Below, one piece after another: positions 11,901 through 34,744 of a stretch of DNA of 64,000 nucleotides. The position numbers were made by a program, and so were the translations under genes. Below the pieces are notes generated by a model, which worked only from the letters and a program-made list of their open reading frames with translations, had not been told where the DNA came from and did no database searches. How positions within the stretch are numbered: position 1 is the first letter of the stretch; the number at the start of each line of letters is the position of its first letter. Origin of the DNA: Chaenocephalus aceratus (lineage: Eukaryota > Chordata > Actinopteri > Perciformes > Channichthyidae); the NCBI GenBank assembly GCA_023974075.1, contig CM043787.1, positions 35,225,218 to 35,289,217 on the forward strand. The letters are read 5' to 3'.

Positions 11901-14900
11901 AGAGTGACAGCAGATTATTTGACTGCAGATCATTTATAAACATCTGTTATTCCAAACTGCAAGCTAGCCCCTCTGGTAGAATGTACGTTGTGATGTGAGC
12001 ATGTACTTCTTATGTATCTTTGATAAATGAGCCAGGTTTATGTAATGCTCGGATTAGCCTTGTGGTTTTCTGGTGATTGCTTCGAGTAATCTTCAATAAC
12101 CCACACAGGTATATACATGATCTGATGAGCCACAAAAAGAACGTAAGGAATTAGACAGCAGAATCAGAATTGGACAGCATGAGGAGGAACATATATTATC
12201 CTGTGTATGTCTCGTATCTGTCTTTATGATTTTCCAGCACAGTATAACGTAAAACAAACATTTTTTTATTCCAATCCCTTTACACAGTCAGACACACCCA
12301 ATCAGTGTGTGCCCGCAAACTGACATAAATGCACCTTCTTACACAAACATCTTCTTTGTTTTATCATCTCGTCTTGATTGAACATTTCCTTTGTGAGTGG
12401 CTCAGCTTTTTTTTTACTAGTTTTCCTGTTGTTTCATGTGATCTGGAGTCAATTACTGAGAGAATGAGCCAGTGCTGTAAGAGACTGCCGATGCCCAGAC
12501 ACTGAGTCACCACGCTCTAGTAGCAGAGGGTTGCAGTGGGGGGGGGATACTCACCACCACCGCATCTTCTTACTGGTAGTGGTGAAGCTACAGGTGGATT
12601 TTAGGACCACAGCTCATCCTCGTACTGACTCACATGTGGCTGTGACTGCACATGGAGGAGTGTCTCGCAGCCCAGCGTGTTTCCTTTACCACTGAGTAAA
12701 CACACGCTAACCCTCCCTTAGTCAGCCACTTTGTGATTCTCATCAAAGACAGACCAAACGCATCAGAATCATTGAAACCAAGCCAAGTATTTTTGTTTTT
12801 TTCTATACCAGCCGCAGAACTGCATTTGATTCTCTTATAGTCTGTGCTTTTCTGTATCTTAAAGCCTGTCAGACACTAGATACAATAGTGAGAGAGTCTT
12901 TTTCCAAGCTGGAGGTGGGGTTATTTTCTGCTGAAAACTGAGAGGGGATTTTTCCGCTTTATCTTGTCAGTTCTCTCGGAAAATAAAACTGGCTGTATGA
13001 GTAACAGGAAGATGAATACTTGTTTAGGGTGTAGGGGTTTTAAAGGGGGGTGTGTGACGTTTCTCAGGCTTGTTGTTATCTTTTGAGATGGTACATTATT
13101 TCACAACACTAAACATGTTTAAGTTAAAGCAGTTCTACTCATGATTCTCATGAAAACATTTTGACATTAGAAAAAAAATATCTTGATTGAAACAAAATGA
13201 CATCATTATGAAAGAAAGTTTGAAAAACTCAACATATGATGAATAAAATAATGAGTGGTGTTATTAATCACTCTGAACCTCAGGATATTCCCCTTTGCTT
13301 GACCTTCTGCCACATCGTGATTGTTAGGGAACACTTTCATACTCATTTTGAGAGTCAGCTCATTTATTTTCATTCCAATAAATTGAAAATCAATGGCTCC
13401 CAGGAACCATAGAGACTAATGTATAAACTTGGAGCATGCTTTTGAAAATGGTCACCAAAAAATAAAAAGTATACATGATTTACAGTTAAAGAGTTAAAAC
13501 TGACAAAACCCTGTTATGTATAAGATGACTTACATATGGAATTCCCTTTAGTGACCTTGTGCTGTTCTTGAACCTTTATTTATTATTCTTCATTCTGTTT
13601 AGGTCGTATTAAGTAGAAATAGGGATGATAGGAAGATAAAGGAAACCACAGCGAGTCCCTTGCGGTCTTCCATATTGACATACCAGACCCATTTGAAAAC
13701 ACCCTCAGATAGTCACATCTCCACCCACACGCCTTGTGGTTGCTTCTTCCTGCCCTTCATTAGAAATCAGATGCTGTTCCCGGCTGAAACAGCATTTTAT
13801 TTTCCTGTTGCTGTCTCCAAAAACCTGTAATAGATATTCATTCTGTGTGTTTGCAGAACTCATGTTTCAGTTGGCCTACCGGAGCATTCCCTGTTTGGAG
13901 CTAACCAACCTCTTTAAGCTTTTTAATGACTCCAGCTGATTTACTGATCTGGCCACGGGCCTGCGTTTCTGTGAGTAAACCCAAGAACTGTTTCCTTCAC
14001 CAGGTCGGCAAGCTGATCCAAGAAGCAGCTGGGAAGAGCAACCTGAAGAAAGTGACGCTGGAGCTGGGAGGAAAGAACCCCAACATCATCTTTGCAGATG
14101 CTGATTGTACGTTTTAAAGTTTTTTAAATGTATCTCTTTATTCAGAGATACATTTACCCTCAATAGGTGGTTCGCAGTTGGAGGACGTAACTAAGGACGT
14201 TCACTCAAATATTGTACGTCAGTACTGTCTTGACACACTTTTACTTTACTTGAGTATTTATATTTTATGATACTCCTACCTCTACTTCACTACATTTCAG
14301 AGGGAAAATTGTTCTTTTTACTCCACTATAATAATTATACAACACACAAGCTACTTTTAATATATGTAACACATGATATGATATAAGACAAACTATAAGA
14401 TTATGTGTGTGTTACTGATAAAAACTGTATATTCATTTTTTTACAATAATGTAATAATTAAAAAAAAAATGTATACATTTTTTGGAAACTTAGAACATTT
14501 GCATATAATACTTCTAACATTTACATTTTAGAGTCTGGACTTTTACTTGTCATGCAGTATTTTAAGTAAAACTGGGTCCGCATACTTTTGGCACGGCTGG
14601 TGGTTCTTCACTATCACTGTTTTTTTTAGTCGTGTGTCCCATTCTCAGGACCTCCAGTCTGTGGATTAACACACATGGACTGTGAGTCTTACAATGCTCA
14701 GAAGCTTTGTAGTGCTGTGAAAACCTGTGGATGGATGGGTTTCATATGAATTCTAAGTGGCTCACCAAACTGGGGGTGCCGAGGCTTTCAAATGCTTTCA
14801 GCAGCCGTGAGAGGGGCTCCCTAAGGCCTGTAAATCAGGAGAATGGACCCTGACTCAGTCGGGTGCTACAGCCGAGACCCATAAATCACGGGGGTCCGTT

Positions 14901-17900
14901 AACCCTTCGTGCGCAACAGCAGGGTCCTGTCTCTCAGGTGTCAGGTATCATATTTGCACAGGATAGCTCCAATAAATATTGAGGGAAATGTTGTAACACT
15001 ATACTACACACATGATGTCTTACATGTAGATGTGATGATTACACTTTCTGTTCTCCTAAAGTTCTTAATACTTTACCTTCGAAAAAGACTGAAGTATTCT
15101 TATTTAATTATTAACCTGTAAAATAAATGTTTCCCATGGTGTAGCATTATTAATGAACAAACTGTTTAATGTAGCTATTGATTAACTAAAATCCCTTTTC
15201 CTCCAGTGGACTTGGCTGTGGAAGAGGCCCACCAGGGCGTGTTTTTCAACGCAGGCCAGTGCTGCACGGCCGGCTCTCGCATCTATGTGGAAGAGCCCAT
15301 TTATGATGAATTTGTCCGGAGGAGTGTGGAGAGAGCCAAGAGGAGGACAGTCGGCAGCCCCTTTGATCCCACCACTGAGCAGGGTCCACAGGTAAGTCAA
15401 CAGATCTACTGTAAAGCTGTGTCTTCCCTTTTCTCTGTCCTGGCCTCTCTTATAATGTCGTCCGTCCTCCACCTCCACAGATCAGTCTGGAGCAGCAGAA
15501 TCGTGTGTTGGAGTTCATCCAGAGCGGCATCAGTGAAGGAGCCAAGATGGAGTGCGGAGGCAAAGCTCTGGGCGTGAAAGGGTTCTTCATCGAGCCGACT
15601 GTTTTCTCTAACGTGAGGGACGACATGCGCATCGCCAGAGAGGAGGTACGGTGATGAAGAACAGGGATTTTTATATCTCATGCAAAACTAATGCATGTAC
15701 CTGTGTGAATATGAAATCCTCCCTTCAAGTCAATGACCTGCAGGAACAACTGTACCAAAGTAAAACTACTAGTACATATTATCAGGAAAAAATACTCATT
15801 TTATAATATTGTTTATTCATTCATAATAATTAATCATATTTTTCAGGGGTATAAATTACTAAGTTAATTTACTCAAGTGCTGTACTGCTGTTAGAATTTT
15901 GATGTCCCTTTACTTTACTATTCCAGTTACCCTATTTCAACTGCAATTGCCCATTTTACGTCACTACATTTATGACAGTTCAAATACAATTTCAAAAAAG
16001 TCACAGTAATGTATTTGATAAGAATGTCCTAGAAAGTGAGTATAGTATATCTTAAAACAATTTGTATAGTATTCTATGCCATAAAACATTGAATCATCTG
16101 TATCTAGTAGTAACTTCATCTATCTTATAAATGTATAACCATCCAGTAATTCCCTCTGAAAAGTAGATATAAATTAGCATAATATAATCATGTTGAAATA
16201 ATTAAGTAAACTACAACTACCTCAAGTTTGTGCAGATCTTGATTAAACTGTATGCATGTTACTTCCCACCAGATTAAAAAAAAAATCATATAATTCAAGT
16301 GTAAGACAATTGTTTGTAAACACAATCCTAACCTTCACACCTCTGTATATGTGACCAGTTATACACTATACAGTTAAAACATAGAAATAAGGTTTATAAA
16401 TTAACCAAATTCATATGTTTTTGGCAGATTTTTGGCCCAGTCCAGCAGATCATGAAGTTCAAAACAATCGAGGAAGTGATCGAGAGAGCCAACAACACGG
16501 AGTACGGTTTGGTGGCGGCTGTATTCACCAGCAACATCAACAAAGCCATGACAATTTCCACAGCCATGCAGGCTGGCACTGTCTGGTGAGTTTCATCTGC
16601 TGTGTTTCTTTAGCTGCAATCAGTAATATTTTTCATGTGGGAAGTATCAACCATTTCAGACTCTGGCATCCATAAACTGTAAACTGGCAATGTGCCCTTC
16701 ACTATCATTACACAGGCCACAAAGAAATGTTTTCCTTCCTTTTTTCACTTCTTTCCCTCAGCTCAGACATTTGAGATAGAAACATACCAATAGCAACGTG
16801 CCAGGGCAAGACAGCAACGCACAATGTAAATTGTAAATGTAAACTGACACCCCTAATTTTATAATTTGTGTAAATGAAATGGTCATAAAATATTAGTTCT
16901 TGAGTTTACCTAAACCTGTTTTGTTTCTCTTGTAATTCCCTGCAGATGGCTATGAGTAGGAGTAGAGTTATAGCTTACATACAGCGTCTGCCAAGAGTTT
17001 CTCACCACTTGTCATACTTGACTGCATTTCTCTGCATGCTGAGGAAACATTTTTCTGCCTTGTCCTTCATTCTTGATGCCGCCCAATCATCACTCAATTT
17101 TCTTCCTCTGTTGAGGATTGTGTTCTTCGAGAAAGATGCAAACCTTTTTCTTACCATATTTTCTTCTTTGACATCCTGCTTGTTCTATACAATATTACCT
17201 CACTTCTGATACCGACCACAGCGACAAATGTAGAGACTTTTGGCATCGACCGTAGACAACCAGGAATCATTTCCTTATAGATATGACTTTTGCACCGCAA
17301 CATGTTGTTCCTACAATTCAGTTTTATATAATTTAATAAAATGATTTATAATGTTTTAATAAGTGAGCATTGGAGGTGTTGATGTTGATGTTGCCTTTGG
17401 ATGGAGCCACACTAGCTCTTTCCAGTGTTTGTGTCTATGCTTAGCTTTCTGCTGCTGGTGGGTAGCTTCGTAACTACTATACAGACATAAGAGTAGAATC
17501 CATTTTCTCATTTAACAATTACTTTAATCAATCTTTGTTACATTTACTCAGTTGACTTTTTTAAAAAAAATGGTATTAATTTAATATTAATTCACCAATC
17601 CCGACATTTTACAACTTCCAATCTACCTCAGCTTCACTCTTTCCTTCCCAGGCTGAAGCAGCTAATAAATTACCAAATGCTCAGCCTGACAACCCTCAGC
17701 TGTGTTTATTAAACAATAAGGGAATTATGTTGTTTAATCCAGAAGGTTTCATGAATAGCTACAAAAATGACAATAAATCAAACTTATTATCAGACGGCAT
17801 TAAGATGTTGGTACAAAATATTACAATAGCAAACCACAGAAGTCAAACGCACAATAGTGATCAATGTTTTGTTTATTCCCCAGGATAAACTGCTTCAACG

Positions 17901-18270
17901 CTCTGAGCACACAGTGTCCATTTGGAGGATATAAAATGTCTGGCAATGGACGTGAATTGTGAGTATGACTTGACTGCCTGCCCACTGAATATACACACAT
18001 TAACCACAATATTGCTAATACCGACTTGTGTGTTTTGAAAACCTACTTTCCAAAATTGCTTAACATCCCATATATCTTATTTTAAGAGCATATTGCAATA
18101 TGTTTCGAGCAGTGTATACACTATATTTCAGTGCTGCTGTCAGCATGATATAGTTTAAACAAAACGAGCAGCATTGTGACTTTTTTTCTGTTTTCAGGGG
18201 AGAAAGCGGCTTGAAAGAGTACTCAGAACTGAAGACCATCACGATGAAGATGGTCTCCAAGAACTCTTAA
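5814..18270 (+). CDS. aldh1a2: aldh1a2, retinaldehyde dehydrogenase 2 (coding exons 2-13)
   Basis: This is a cytosolic NAD-dependent enzyme that oxidises all-trans retinal to retinoic acid, the main source of embryonic retinoic acid. Twelve exons with AG/GT borders join to 1,440 bases (479 residues plus stop) without a frame break. From memory, human ALDH1A2 has 518 residues, so the missing part equals its first coding exon of about 39 residues. Visible landmarks are [12 protein letters not shown] (a 1A2-type stretch), the cofactor segment [24 protein letters not shown], the general-base segment [11 protein letters not shown], the catalytic cysteine loop [26 protein letters not shown] and [14 protein letters not shown], ending KNS. 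Convergence with polr2m supports aldh1a2 rather than aldh1a3. No exon encoding the usual N-terminus was found in positions 1-5813. One oddity is lysine in GSTKVG where human 1A2 has glutamate. Confidence 0.96.
6517..6657 (+). CDS. aldh1a2: aldh1a2 coding exon 3
   Basis: A 141-base exon (47 codons) between ttgtag and gtaagt. It encodes [20 protein letters not shown] and then [12 protein letters not shown], a stretch nearly identical to vertebrate ALDH1A2. Confidence 0.95.
7084..7213 (+). CDS. aldh1a2: aldh1a2 coding exon 4
   Basis: A 130-base exon between ttcag and gtaaga, leaving one base for the next codon. It encodes [13 protein letters not shown], then [13 protein letters not shown]. Its length matches the split codon completed by exon 5. 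Confidence 0.94.
8872..8966 (+). repeat. (TG)n microsatellite just upstream of the aldh1a2 exon 5 acceptor
   Basis: About 95 bases of TG with a few interruptions. Only about 20 bases separate its end from the splice acceptor at 8988. UG-rich RNA here could bind TDP-43 or CELF proteins (inference). Confidence 0.9.
8989..9050 (+). CDS. aldh1a2: aldh1a2 coding exon 5 (62 bp)
   Basis: A short exon encoding [20 protein letters not shown] after the split Asp codon. The acceptor (cctgcacag) follows a long (TG)n tract by about 20 bases. The donor is gtgagt. Skipping this exon alone would shift the frame. Confidence 0.93.
9736..9864 (+). CDS. aldh1a2: aldh1a2 coding exon 6
   Basis: A 129-base exon (43 codons) between cctcacag and gtaaat. 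It encodes [20 protein letters not shown] and then [12 protein letters not shown], part of the NAD-binding domain. Confidence 0.95.
11306..11419 (+). CDS. aldh1a2: aldh1a2 coding exon 7
   Basis: A 114-base exon (38 codons) between tgacag and gtacgc. It encodes [20 protein letters not shown] and ends FTGSTK, the beginning of the GSTxVG cofactor motif. Confidence 0.95.
14004..14106 (+). CDS. aldh1a2: aldh1a2 coding exon 8
   Basis: A 103-base exon between caccag and gtacgt. It encodes [20 protein letters not shown] followed by [14 protein letters not shown]. It carries the conserved glutamate of the ELGGK motif, the family's general base. Confidence 0.95.
14205..14600 (+). repeat. Dispersed teleost repeat with TACTTGAGTA-type motifs
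   Basis: The text with TTACTTGAGTATTTATATTT, CTACTTCACTACATTTCAGA and TTTTTACTCCACTA resembles a very common fish interspersed repeat that I recognise by motif. Its class and exact ends are uncertain. It lies in aldh1a2 intron 8. Confidence 0.5.
15207..15391 (+). CDS. aldh1a2: aldh1a2 coding exon 9 (catalytic cysteine)
   Basis: A 185-base exon between cctccag and gtaagt. It encodes [20 protein letters not shown], which contains the nucleophilic cysteine of the ALDH family, then [12 protein letters not shown] and [13 protein letters not shown]. Confidence 0.96.
15481..15645 (+). CDS. aldh1a2: aldh1a2 coding exon 10
   Basis: A 165-base exon (55 codons) after a very short intron of 89 bases, between ctccacag and gtacgg. 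It encodes [26 protein letters not shown] and DDMRIAREE. Confidence 0.95.
15750..16220 (+). repeat. Diverged copy of the ACTTGAGTA-type fish repeat
   Basis: The segments TTTACTCAAGTGCTGTACT and GTCACTACATTTATGACAG resemble the repeat in intron 8 but are more diverged. It fills much of aldh1a2 intron 10. The boundaries are a guess. Confidence 0.35.
16428..16585 (+). CDS. aldh1a2: aldh1a2 coding exon 11
   Basis: A 158-base exon between ttggcag and gtgagt. It encodes [20 protein letters not shown], then [13 protein letters not shown] and AMQAGTV. The tryptophan codon is split with exon 12. Confidence 0.95.
17884..17958 (+). CDS. aldh1a2: aldh1a2 coding exon 12
   Basis: A 75-base exon between ccccag and gtgagt. 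It encodes [20 protein letters not shown] and NGRE, the conserved C-terminal ALDH motif next to the substrate tunnel. Confidence 0.95.
18198..18270 (+). CDS. aldh1a2: aldh1a2 last coding exon with stop
   Basis: Begins after tttcag, completes the Leu codon, and encodes [20 protein letters not shown] followed by KNS and TAA at 18268-18270. This segment makes the oligomerisation strand of the tetramer. Confidence 0.95.
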
Positions 18271-19149
18271 AGCACCCACCCTTCTCTCGGGAGGAGGTCT
18301 TCCTCATCACTCGTCGGCCCGTCCACAGTGGCAAACCATATTAACCATCCAAACTAGTTATCTCTTGGGTAACTTCAGGCTGTGACCACTTGCTGCCCTC
18401 CCAGTTCCTCTATCAACTCTGCATCGCTCGCCACGGACAGTCAGCCGATCCCTCACCCCCCCCCCCAGCCCCCCTCCCTTGAGTTTGTGGACTGTCTCCA
18501 GTCTTACTGACCACCACTGAACTGTACCCCCGTAATGTATACCTCCTCCACTAACTACACTAAAGCACTCACAGAGACGATGGGGAGACTGCTCTGACTG
18601 CACACCCCAATAACAACACCCCCTCCCAGCCGCCAAACCCCCACCCCCCCAAGATGCTGGATGCTCAGAGACTCAGTCGCTGCACTTGCAATCAACCCTT
18701 TACTAGCAACTTGTCATGTGTTGGGAGGCAGTTTTTCTTTGTACTGTGCGATAAGATCATTCAGAAAACCTCATTTGTCATTTTCTTGGTAGAATTTATG
18801 CAAGCATGTCAGCTCATTCAGGACCACTGATGTTGTCAGCCTCAGATTTGAATGGATGAAATGTTAATTCATAATTAAAATGGATTTCTTATTGTCTTTG
18901 TTTATATTTTAGCTTGTATGACTTAACACTGTATGTCAACCTTTCACTGTAAACGTGAAGATTTTAACCTCTTAAAAGCATTTTACTCTCACCTGCTAAA
19001 AGAGGAGTAGATGTATTTTAAACATTATGTAACTGATTTTCATTGATGTCCATCTATGTTTATGTTTATACAATCATATGCTATAAAATTATAAAATGAC
19101 CATAGTTTTTTTTCATTAAAATCTTTTTTTCCTTGAAAATGGTTTCTTT

Positions 19150-19150
<1 letters not shown>
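18271..19150 (+). other. aldh1a2: aldh1a2 3' UTR with candidate poly(A) signal
   Basis: Non-coding, C-rich at first (poly-C runs near 18450-18480 and 18640), then AT-rich. An ATTAAA hexamer lies at 19115-19120 in an AT-rich context. An AATAAA at 19314-19319 is an alternative. The end is inferred, with no transcript evidence. Confidence 0.55.
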
Positions 19151-29247
<10,097 letters not shown>

Positions 29248-30111
29248 TGATTGTGTCTTTATCTGTTTAATGACAGCAGGTTTGTTTGAAAGTTTCTTTA
29301 TTCCTCCTCCCCCTCCTATTGAGTGAGTTAACATGCTTTATTCTACTTTGACATACCACACCACATACACTCTAATGTGTTATAGGCTGCTACTTGCTCA
29401 GTGGATTATTTGAAGCACTAAAGTACAGACTTCTTTCTCAGTCTTGGTGTTGAAATGTTAAAGCTGTTGTCCATTATAAGGTCTGCACGTTCATTAATTG
29501 CAACTTCTTCCCATTCATAAGATTATCCACCCATATTTCCATCCACCTCATCTGACATGTTTGCATAATGTGTAAATGTTGTGTCTGAACATAATACATT
29601 TCAGATATGAGGCCTGTGGGTGCAGAAGTTTCATGTTGATTTGTTTACACTTGGGATATTTATGACTCACATTAACTCAGCAGTTGTTTACAAAAACATT
29701 AAAAGTGATTTTCAAATGAATTAAAGTTGAAACTTTTTGACTGGATCTAAGTGGATTTTGTTGTTTTATATTTATTTCTTTATCCTATAAGACTCCCAGC
29801 TTCCCAGCTTCCCACAGCTGTTCTGATAAAAACCACAGACTATTTTCTATGTTTATATTTCTCTTAAAAGTAGTTAACAAGAAAGGAAGGGAGATCTGAG
29901 CTAAACGTTTCTCATTCTCATTAAAAAGGGGTTGCTAAGACAAGATAGAGAAACAAAATAAACAATCACCAGCCTCACCATTCTTCATCCGGCCAAGAAT
30001 GCAGAAGCTGTCGGACCGCTGACATCCAGGGGCCTGTTAGTGATGACACTTCTGATCTATTTTCTCTGCAGTCTCTGAGCCTTGACAAAGTCCAGCATCA
30101 GTTAAGATTTT

Positions 30112-30236
<125 letters not shown>

Positions 30237-30500
30237 TACCATGTATACATCACTTCAGGGGACATTACATTGACTTACATGCATTTCCTGGAGACTTATC
30301 CTAACCTTAACCATAACCAACACATGCCTAACCCTAACCCTTAACCTTAACCTAACCCTAATCCTAAACCTAACCAAGTCTTCACCCTAAAATTAATGAT
30401 TCCCCTCATGGGGACCTCCAATTTGACCCCATAAGGGCAGCCAGTCCCCACACGTGACTATGTAAACAGATTTAGGTCCCCACAAGTATAGTAATGCTAG
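30237..30500 (+). mobile_element. CA-flanked dispersed cassette, copy A
   Basis: A 264-bp segment bounded on both sides by (CA)n. It contains GGGGACATTACATTGACTTA, a telomere-like block of CCTAACCCTAA variants (about 30300-30375), GGGGACCTCC, and ends GTCCCCACAAGTATAGTAAT. It is nearly identical to 34397-34654 in the same orientation. No coding capacity. The class is unknown. Confidence 0.8.
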
Positions 30501-30564
30501 ACCACACACACACACACACACACACACACCACACACACACACACACACACCACACACACACACA

Positions 30565-30654
<90 letters not shown>
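30501..30654 (+). repeat. (CA)n microsatellite, right flank of cassette A
   Basis: A CA tract of about 150 bases with a few CC and GA interruptions. Confidence 0.95.
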
Positions 30655-30656
<2 letters not shown>

Positions 30657-33600
30657 CCATTTGTTTTGTTAAGTACTTGCTAAATGCTACAAGGTGATTA
30701 TCAGGAAAGAGGGTGATCTTGCACATTTTCTGCAGGAACCAGAGAGTTTTAATGACTCTGGTAGGAAACACCTCATAGGAGTTCTCAGGCCTCCTTGAAC
30801 TTCACTGAAGTGGTTCAATGTTGATGAGCGCACCAGTGAGTGAGAAAAATGCTTTATCACCACATGTCACTGATATAGGAACATTTAAAATGAAAATACG
30901 ACCAATAAAAACATGAACAGATTAGAATTGCCATTAAGATGTTGCTGTGTCACAGTTTGCGTTGACATACATGATATAATGTTTTAAAAACAAATGTAAG
31001 TTTAAAAGATATGACAGGTACATGTTAGAAAGTATGTACGCTCCTGGACACCTATTTTAATGTAACAAATGTAAGAGTTTAACAGCACTAGCTAACTTAA
31101 TATAAAAGCCAACAATAGTTTTCCTAAGTTTTATGCTTGACCTTTTTCCTTTAAATCTGTACAAGTCAACTTTTCACAGTGTGAATCTCTCAATGAAGTG
31201 GTGGGAATTGAAAGTAAGATAGATTAGAGTTGCGTCTGTTCCTGAGATGTTTAAACTTTAAAGACATTAGTAGTGCTTGGGAGTCCAGTGCATGAGGCTG
31301 CAGCAAAAACAAGGCTCCCAAAGAACTTTTCCTTTTTTTTCAAAGTGCATTTATTCAGAATTGCCAGCGTTTCTACAGGTCTCCAAAAGACTGGTTTTAC
31401 ACTGTCTACACGCATTACTCCCATAGTCTGTTGAAGGCTGATCCTGTCACCCACATCTTCCCTGCAGCCGGGCCACCCAGCCTGGATGTGCCTCCAACAT
31501 GTCATCCCTCTGTGTGGTCCTCAACAAAAGAGAAACAGAGAGACAGAGGGAAGCTCGGCAGTGCCAACCGAGAGAGAGAGATGTTTCAAAATATGACAGT
31601 GTCATCTCTGGGAAGGGAGTGCAGAGAAAAGGGAAACAGTAAAGGAAAAAAAATGCGTAGAGATCTTTTTTTTGTTGTTGAAAAAACAGAGCCTGAGGTA
31701 GGCTGAGAAAAAATAGAAAGTACATTGTATGTCATAGTATATATAGCTATGTTAATGTAGAGCTTTTTAAGAAGAGGAGTTACATTTATGTATTTAATTT
31801 GAGATATAAGGTATAATTAAATATTTGGTCATTGTTATTTCTTTAGGTTTATCAACATATCACAAAGAAATCTAAAACGTAGTACACACTTATTAAAAGA
31901 TTAAACATATGTACGATATTTTGCTAAATGCTCAATATAGATTTGCAACATCTTATTCTTAAGCACATAAGCAAACTAAGCAGTTTATATCAAAATACTT
32001 AAATCATATATCAACAGATGTCCAATCACAGATTGTCTCAATATAATAACTAAGTGATTACCGAGATGTGAGCCAAAACTTTCATCGACTATGTCAAATT
32101 TGTGGAGCTTTTTTGCAATATTTAGTTTTTGAAGCGAGTCCAGTGTATTTTGTGGTCCTTTGCGGTTTTGTTTCTGGTTGATTTATTTGTCAGCTGATGC
32201 ATATTAGATAACCTTCACTGCCACCAGGCTCATTTATAATTGATCTCCAGGTCATAGAGAAAGATATCCAATGTCCTGAACGTGTTTCGTGTTAGGAAAC
32301 CATTTTTGAGGGCTGATTGATACCAGCCCACTGTGATTTACGGAACATTACATTATATCATGGAAAGATAAAGAGACGTGCAAACAAATGGTCTGCAGGG
32401 CATGTTGATTGTCCTCCAATTCGTCATCTGAGCTTCAGTGTTTCACTGAAAAGCTTTTCTCTCATTATTACAGCCGAGGTACTGTAACTCTGTAGAGAAA
32501 GTGTACACTGGCACTTTCAAGTCCTTACCTCGTTGGGCTTTCTGATATCTGATCAGTTTAACAATTACACACATAAGTGTTTTACTATCTACATATTGTT
32601 TTTTGTACCTTATAAGGTAAAGGGGGAAGATTATCTTGTCAAAGATCTTGTTAAATCCCTTAAAGCATTTTTTAAGGGCGCTGTATATGGGAGGTTGGCT
32701 CCCCACCTATAATCCAAAGGTCAGAGAAAAGAAAAAGTGATATTGTATGTTGGTACATCTAAGAAACCTTATTAGAGCTATCACCCAAAATATAACCAAA
32801 TTCTTAATGTGTGTGACAACATTTCTGAATTTCCAAAACTGCCAGTCCAACAACCAACTTCAAAACGACACCATTGTCTTTGAGGAGGAACAGTTCATTG
32901 CGTCCTGCTTCTCTCTACAACACAGGCCTGTTTACCACATTTGATTTTGGTAATAGAACATTAAGTATGTATTTGTATGGGATTGCACTGTAACCCTGCT
33001 TGGGCCTATCCAAGAACATTTGTGGAATAATGATCTTTAAGACTTGGGTGAAATAAAAAATACTAGCAAAAAAGAACATTATATTTGTCCTCATTTGTGT
33101 TTTTGTTGCCATATATTTAACAATCCACTGTTTTTATTGATCCGTCTCTGAGGTTTTTCCTGCCATGCCAGTAGAAGTTAACTGGATTTTATTCGTGTTG
33201 CTCACAGAGAGCACTTCTCGGAAGGTATGAAGTTTTGGGATCAGAAACGTTTGAAGGAGTGTGCAGGATGTAGGACCCACAAAGAGCTGTGCACACTCCA
33301 CAGGTAGTGATGGCTCTGGAGCCCGAGGATCTCACTTTCTGCTCATTCTCTCCTCCACACCTCCCTGGCTCTGCCGAGTAGCAAATAAAATATTCTGCAC
33401 ATGATGTGTTTTTCTGGGCAGACTTGGAGGGGTCAATGTAACGGTTGAGGATTTACTATTAAATGGCACTCTGCTGAGAGAGAAAAGCACTTAATTCAGT
33501 TTCTTAGTGTGCTTTTGTTTAGCTTATTTCTGACAATTTGAGATTCAAGGGGCAGAGAGTCTGACAACAATATCCAAATTTGGGATCAATGAGGTATATC

Positions 33601-34228
33601 TTATCTTATTTGGGAGGGATGGTGGGATTAAAGGGTACACTGAACAATAAGTAACATTGTAATATTTTCATTATATTTATAAAAGTAAAGGAAAAAACCT
33701 ATTCTTAGCTCAACAAAAGCAAGTATTTCAAACTAATTTATTACTTAGATGAATGCGGCCATTTATCAACAGTAGTAATGTAATGTAAGTTGATGGCAGT
33801 TTCACAAAAAATGAATTGCACAACCTGGAATGTTCTCACTTATAAATCCTTGCAGTCTTAGGAAATAATTGTGTTTGTAATGTGCAGGCACAAACTACAA
33901 AATGTGTTTAGATAAGACAACTCAGCTAAATCCGTTCACCACATGTGAATAGTGTTTGTCACAGATAATTACTGCTGCTACATTACACAATACAACACTT
34001 TCAGTATGTCCAAAGCTAAAGTAATTCAGCATGTGGCAAGCTCACACACAAGTAATGACATGAGAAAGTGAATGGATGTAAACAATACCATAATATCGAA
34101 ACATTATGGGTTAGCAGCTGGGCTACTTTTCAGCCACTAAACGGTGCTGCTCTGGCCTGCAGATCCTGCTAATGATCATTCATGTGAACCCCATATCCTG
34201 TCCCAAAACCTCCAGCCTATTTATCTTA
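30655..34228. other. Intergenic, nothing recognised
   Basis: AT-rich unique sequence without coding or repeat structure that I can support. A pyrimidine-poor stretch at 31500-31700 gives a short open frame of low complexity only. Confidence 0.5.
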
Positions 34229-34243
34229 CACTCTCTCTCTCTC

Positions 34244-34321
<78 letters not shown>

Positions 34322-34330
34322 GCACACACG

Positions 34331-34396
<66 letters not shown>
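34229..34396 (+). repeat. (CT)n then (CA)n compound microsatellite
   Basis: A CT tract at about 34229-34260 is followed by CA with CG interruptions to 34396. It forms the left flank of cassette B. Confidence 0.95.
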
Positions 34397-34399
<3 letters not shown>

Positions 34400-34652
34400 C
34401 ATGTATACATCACTTCAGGGGACATTACATTGACTTACATGCATTTCCTGGAGACTTATCCTAACCTTAACCATAACCAACACATGCCTAACCCTAACCC
34501 TTACCCTTACCCTAACCCTAAACCTAACCAAGTCTTCACCCTAAAATTAATGATCCCCCTTATGGGGACCTCCAATTTGTCCCCATAAGGGAGGCGAGTC
34601 CTCACACGTGACTATGTAAACAGATCTAGATCCCCACAAGTATAGTAATGCT

Positions 34653-34654
<2 letters not shown>
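34397..34654 (+). mobile_element. CA-flanked dispersed cassette, copy B
   Basis: A 258-bp near copy of 30237-30500, same strand, again with (CA)n on both sides and the telomere-like CCCTAA block (about 34480-34530). The differences are scattered substitutions and small indels, so the copies are not freshly duplicated. Confidence 0.8.

Positions 34655-34742
<88 letters not shown>
34655..34742 (+). repeat. (CA)n microsatellite, right flank of cassette B
   Basis: An uninterrupted CA tract of about 86 bases. Confidence 0.95.

Positions 34743-34744
<2 letters not shown>

Noticed and set aside
30300..30375. CCCTAA-like repeats as a true telomere or fusion point
   Set aside because: The block is short, degenerate and part of a dispersed cassette found twice.
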